Shown: positions 60,531 to 64,000 of the stretch, one piece after another | How positions within the stretch are numbered: the stretch's first letter is position 1 | Layout of the letters: the number at the start of each line of letters is the position of its first letter | From: Combretum micranthum | Taxonomy: Eukaryota > Streptophyta > Magnoliopsida > Myrtales > Combretaceae | Assembly: GCA_024138025.1 (NCBI GenBank) | Contig: JAMXBD010001211.1 | Span: 186,001-250,000 of the forward strand | Direction of reading: 5' to 3' | DNA: 64,000 nucleotides | Notes under the pieces: model-generated | Seen by the model: the letters and a program-made list of their open reading frames with translations, nothing else | The model's database searches: none | Told to the model about the DNA's origin: nothing | Made by a program: the position numbers and the translations under genes

Positions 60531-62556
60531 TAAATAAATTATAAAGAAGGGTAAGTTTGTCATTTGTTATAAAATAAGAGGGTTCTATGGTCAACAAGTC
60601 TTTAAAAATAGTAAATCTTCAATAAATTATGATAAAGGGTAAAAGTTGTCATATGCTGAAAAATAAGAGGGTTTTATGGTCCATCCTTATAAGTTTTATT
60701 TATGTGTATTATATGGCAGGCATATAATACATGAGGTGTCCTTTCGTTTCCTGTGCTGTTATAAGAAATCCTAGGGTTCGTGTTTTTCATTTGTAACCTT
60801 CTTCCTTTGACCAGAAAGAGAGAATCGAGAGTTTTTGGGTGTTTTTGAAGAACAATATCAAGGGAGATCAGATTTGGATCAAGAGTAAGTAATCTTGCCT
60901 TTATCTATCAAGATTCTTCATATATCGTTTCGTTTCCTTAGGGTTTTGTTTGGATTTCGAAGGGATTTTTATTGGAAACCCTAGTTTTTATCAACATCCA
61001 ATCTTTCGGGAAAACAAGCAAGGATCAAGATTCAAATCAGGCAAGTTATGTCTTTTTAATCGTAGATTTAAACAAAGGAACGATTAGTGATATATCATGT
61101 CTGTTCTTGTGGGTTTATCTATCTAGGGTTTTGGAGGAAGTTGTTCTTTTTGGAGTTTTTATCTAATGATAAATGAAGAAAACCTAAGTTTAGGTTTCAG
61201 AAAGAATTAAAGTAAGTTCTCATCCTTTAAATCAAAGGTTCTATAAAAGTTCAGTTTTATGGAGAGATTTGTCTGTTTATGTGGATTTCCATATTAGGTT
61301 TTTAGAGAAAGATATGTTCTTTTGAGTTTTTGAGGAGTTTGATAGAAGAAAAAGAAATTGCTGTTGTGGTTTCCATAAAAGGTTAGGGTTTTGGAGATTT
61401 TGATACGTTAGGGTTGTATGGGTTGAGGATTTACATATTTCTATTTATTTGTATATCAGGAGATTTGGAGATTTTGTATTGTTGTTCATAAGGGATTTGT
61501 GGATTTGGAGAAATTGTTCCTGGAATTGGAAAAGGTACGACCTTTCCTTGTTTGCTGTATTTGCTTGCAGGTTTAGTTTTCTGATTGTTGCTTGTAGGAA
61601 CAGATATATAAATGAACTTAATTCTATTTGGCTTAAATTGTTTTTCTGGATGTCTTTGGCTTTGACCAGTAAAGACCTGGCAGACAGTGATACTGGTGAG
61701 GCACCCTGATGATCCTTGTGTGTCGTTGTCCCTAGTGGAGTTGCACTTGGAGATGATTCTGGTAGATATAGGTTTATTGGCAGTATGGCCGCGGGTGTTT
61801 GGGGAGTACCCATTCACCAATATATGTATATAATTATTTATTTTCGATATCTAGTTGTTTTTCAGGAGTCTGAGTAACTCCAAGTTTGGGATCAAAGATC
61901 CATGATTCTAAACTGTGTTGTTTTGCAGACTTAATGAAGATAATAATCCTGTTGTTTGCATTTAGTTAGTTGCACGTATATATACATGTTGTTTGTGCAT
62001 TTGCATTTTGTTTGTGGATTGGCGTACTGGGCGTTTTCGCTCATTCCTTTCTTTTTCAGGTACAAGTGATGGAGATATTGTTTATGACTTGTGTGGTTAT
62101 GACTTGTATTTTGATCATGGGGATGGCAATAGTGGACCTGACTACACTACAGCGGAATAGGATGTTATACATGACCTATGAAAAGGATTTCTTGAGTTTT
62201 TGAAGATTTTTGAAACAACGTTTTGATTATATATCGATTTGAGGATTTGAAGTATTGGTTTTTATGTAATTGTTTATTAAACAGGATTATATGATTTTAA
62301 GTTGGAAGTTAGATCTTTTCTGGATTATTGTTGGGTTTGGTTTTGCCAACTCGGATTTAGTTTATATTATAGGAGATATTTGAAAGTTATAAATTACAGG
62401 TTTCATGGGTTTTGTTCCTTCTAGAGTACCTTTAAATGTGGGTTCATGGAGATTTTTATATGTTTATATTTTGTGGTATTGGGATTTAGAGCCTTTGCGT
62501 GTCTCTTTTAAGAGAGAGACACGTGGCGGGTTGTAATGCCTTATTTTAGGGCGTTA
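60531..62556 (+). repeat. Inverted LTR of the same family (solo or partial)
   Basis: 2026 bp in the opposite orientation to 58492-60530, joined to it with no spacer at the palindrome TTTATTTA/TAAATAAA. It lacks the same 13 terminal bases at the junction and the final CA at its far end (GGGCGTTA, then ATGCTAC). The innermost 230 bp are identical to the left arm. Further out, substitutions and indels appear (for example 61171-61215 and 61620-61640). No PBS or coding sequence follows, so it is a solo LTR or one half of a rearranged element. Confidence 0.95.
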
Positions 62557-63094
62557 ATGCTACTGTGAAGTGGTAACGCTGGGGAAGCCCACATGACTTA
62601 CACCCAACCCTTTTTACATGCATATAAGCCTTCCTAATACACCCATAGCACAACCATTACACTATATATTACAAAATCTCAAATTATTATACAAATACTC
62701 TAATTTGTATTTTAAGTTTATCTTACAAAATACAAAACTTAAATGATTATACAATTAATCTAATTTATAATCTCAGTTTAAATTTCCATCTTCTTAACTT
62801 CAAGGAATTTATTAAAGAAGAACTCTCTCCACATATTTCTAGCTAATTCCTAACATGAGTTATTCCAGCACGCAACAATTGTAGAGGTATGAGCTAAAAC
62901 ACAGCTCAGTGAGTTCGTTCTTTGTTACTACTATTCACACAAGTTATCAGGCATTAAATTAATATTCATGCAAATCTATCAATACACAATAGGAATGCAC
63001 ACGTGATGAATGCAAGCAACACATCTATGGATGTCCAGAGCCATAAACGATGTAGATTTCGCTGTCTACACTTAAGTTATTTAGCATGGACCCT

Positions 63095-63305
63095 GACTCA
63101 GGTAACATCTACCAAGTGGATCTTAACTCAGGTAACATCCACTTTCACTCAATGTGGATGGATAAATCTTTCAGTATAGCATGTAAACGTCGACTCAGGC
63201 TGCATCTATTGTAGCTTAATAACGGTGATTTTAATAGGTACACCCTGACTCAGGCAACATCTACCATCACCATATGACAAGTGGACCTCGACTCAAGCAA
63301 CATCT
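63095..63305. repeat. Five degenerate 16-bp repeats in the second LTR
   Basis: Copies at 63095-63110, 63125-63140, 63192-63207, 63247-63262 and 63290-63305, consensus GACTCAGGYAACATCT. Spacing is irregular (30-67 bp), and most are followed by ACC or ATT and preceded by CCCT, CCTC or TCTT. Confidence 0.75.
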
Positions 63306-63531
63306 ACTGTCACAATATTACTCAGAAATGTCCCAAGTTTCTTTTATAAACTATTTTAGTACAACTTAACAATTTTAAGAGTCTAAAAGTGTGACTGGAA
63401 ATAGTCGAAGTCATTTTCTTTAGATACACATTTTGAAAATACTTTCAATTACAAATCTAGGGCATTTCCTACAAAAAGAGGAGTGTTCAATCAAATGCGA
63501 CAAATTTATCCAATTAATTTAGCTTGGTATG

Positions 63532-63613
63532 TAAAGTTATTCATTTATTCAGGCGATCATGCAAATGAATGCTAAAGTTATTCATTTATTCAGGCGATCA
63601 TGCAAATGAATGC
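63532..63613. repeat. Perfect 41-bp tandem duplication
   Basis: 63532-63572 and 63573-63613 are identical, both starting TAAAGTTATTCATTTATTC and ending CAAATGAATGC. There are no mismatches, so it is recent. Confidence 0.9.
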
Positions 63614-64000
63614 ACTCACAACAGCTAATCATTCAATAGACAAGTAATACAACCAACATAACAACAAGTAATAACAAGCACAAACAGATAATAGATCATT
63701 AGAACTTCCTCATCTTAGCATAATTGTTCACTTGAGATGATCTTTTGAAACTCTTCAGTTTTTTAGATTGAATTAGGACTATAGGCTCAACTTGGAATGA
63801 TACTTAGAATGGTCTTACTGCTTTTATAATCCTATAAAGATAATAAACATATATTAAAAAGTATGTATAGTTATTATGTACTTAATTTAATTAAGTTTTG
63901 TTTTAGGAAACCTATTCTTCTTATATATATGTTGAAACAAATAAACTTATATTGACTTATTCTTGAGTTTTTATCTACCGGTTTTAAGGTTAGATTTAAT

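Larger units (their letters stand above)
62564..64000 (-). mobile_element. Second gypsy-type LTR, probably minus strand, running off the window
   Basis: Starts at TGTGAAGTGGTAACGCTGGG, seven bases after the inverted LTR. On the minus strand this reads as an LTR end ...CCAGCGTTACCACTTCACA. The phrase GAACTCACTGAGCTGTG (minus strand, near 62915) is of a kind seen in several plant gypsy LTRs. It contains five degenerate GACTCAGGYAACATCT repeats (63095, 63125, 63192, 63247, 63290). No coding sequence and no other end are visible within the window. It is not related to the 2-kb LTR family next to it. Confidence 0.5.

Noticed and set aside
61431..61820. 129- and 122-codon minus-strand frames
   Set aside because: The same antisense LTR frames as at 59101-59634, seen in the inverted LTR copy. 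Their recurrence reflects repeat identity, not gene conservation.
1..64000. CRISPR-like arrays, bacterial operons, viral genes or tRNA genes
   Set aside because: None seen. The short repeats present are microsatellites, tandem duplications or transposon parts, and the window is clearly plant nuclear intergenic DNA.

Overview
The window looks like gene-poor nuclear DNA from a plant, probably a eudicot. It is very AT-rich, full of simple AT and poly(T) tracts, and contains plant-type transposable elements: a Ty3/gypsy element primed by initiator-Met tRNA, a Cassandra-like 5S-bearing TRIM, a BED-finger hAT relic and many hairpin-type MITEs. I find no intact host protein-coding gene, tRNA gene or CRISPR array. 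The longest open frames outside repeats are under 100 codons and resemble no family I recognise. The species cannot be named from sequence alone.

Layout. 1-7.0 kb: unassigned AT-rich sequence with several MITEs, one of them (1600-1881) with a clear 9-bp target duplication. 7.0-18.2 kb: an old, diverged direct duplication of a non-coding segment (copy A about 7010-10690, copy B about 12505-18160). An hAT-type MITE lies between the copies, and later insertions have expanded copy B. 18.2-23.8 kb: unassigned sequence, one long MITE-like repeat and a TTC microsatellite. 23.8-26.5 kb: a decayed hAT transposase gene interrupted by an LTR-like insertion. 26.9-28.6 kb: an old gypsy-type LTR with a row of hairpin-forming repeats. 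28.6-32 kb: MITEs. 32.1-33.5 kb: a four-copy tandem array of roughly 410-434 bp units. 35.4-35.9 kb: the Cassandra-like TRIM. 36.3-37.9 kb: old LTR remnants. 38-52.6 kb: mostly unassigned sequence with MITEs and short duplications.

52.66-62.56 kb is the most structured part. A Ty3/gypsy element on the minus strand has two nearly identical 2.05-kb LTRs, a PBS and a polypurine tract. It keeps only decayed protease, reverse transcriptase and RNase H. A third LTR in the opposite orientation is fused head-to-head to its upstream LTR, giving a spacer-free inverted repeat of about 4 kb centred at 60530/60531. A different gypsy-type LTR starts at about 62564 and runs out of the window.

There is no operon or pathway to reconstruct. 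The window records successive insertion, duplication, inversion and decay. The items that deserve follow-up are the large palindrome, the mismatch between young LTRs and a dead interior, the TRIM carrying 5S-like sequence, the diverged duplication with unusually conserved blocks, the tandem array, and the hairpin repeats in the 27-kb LTR.
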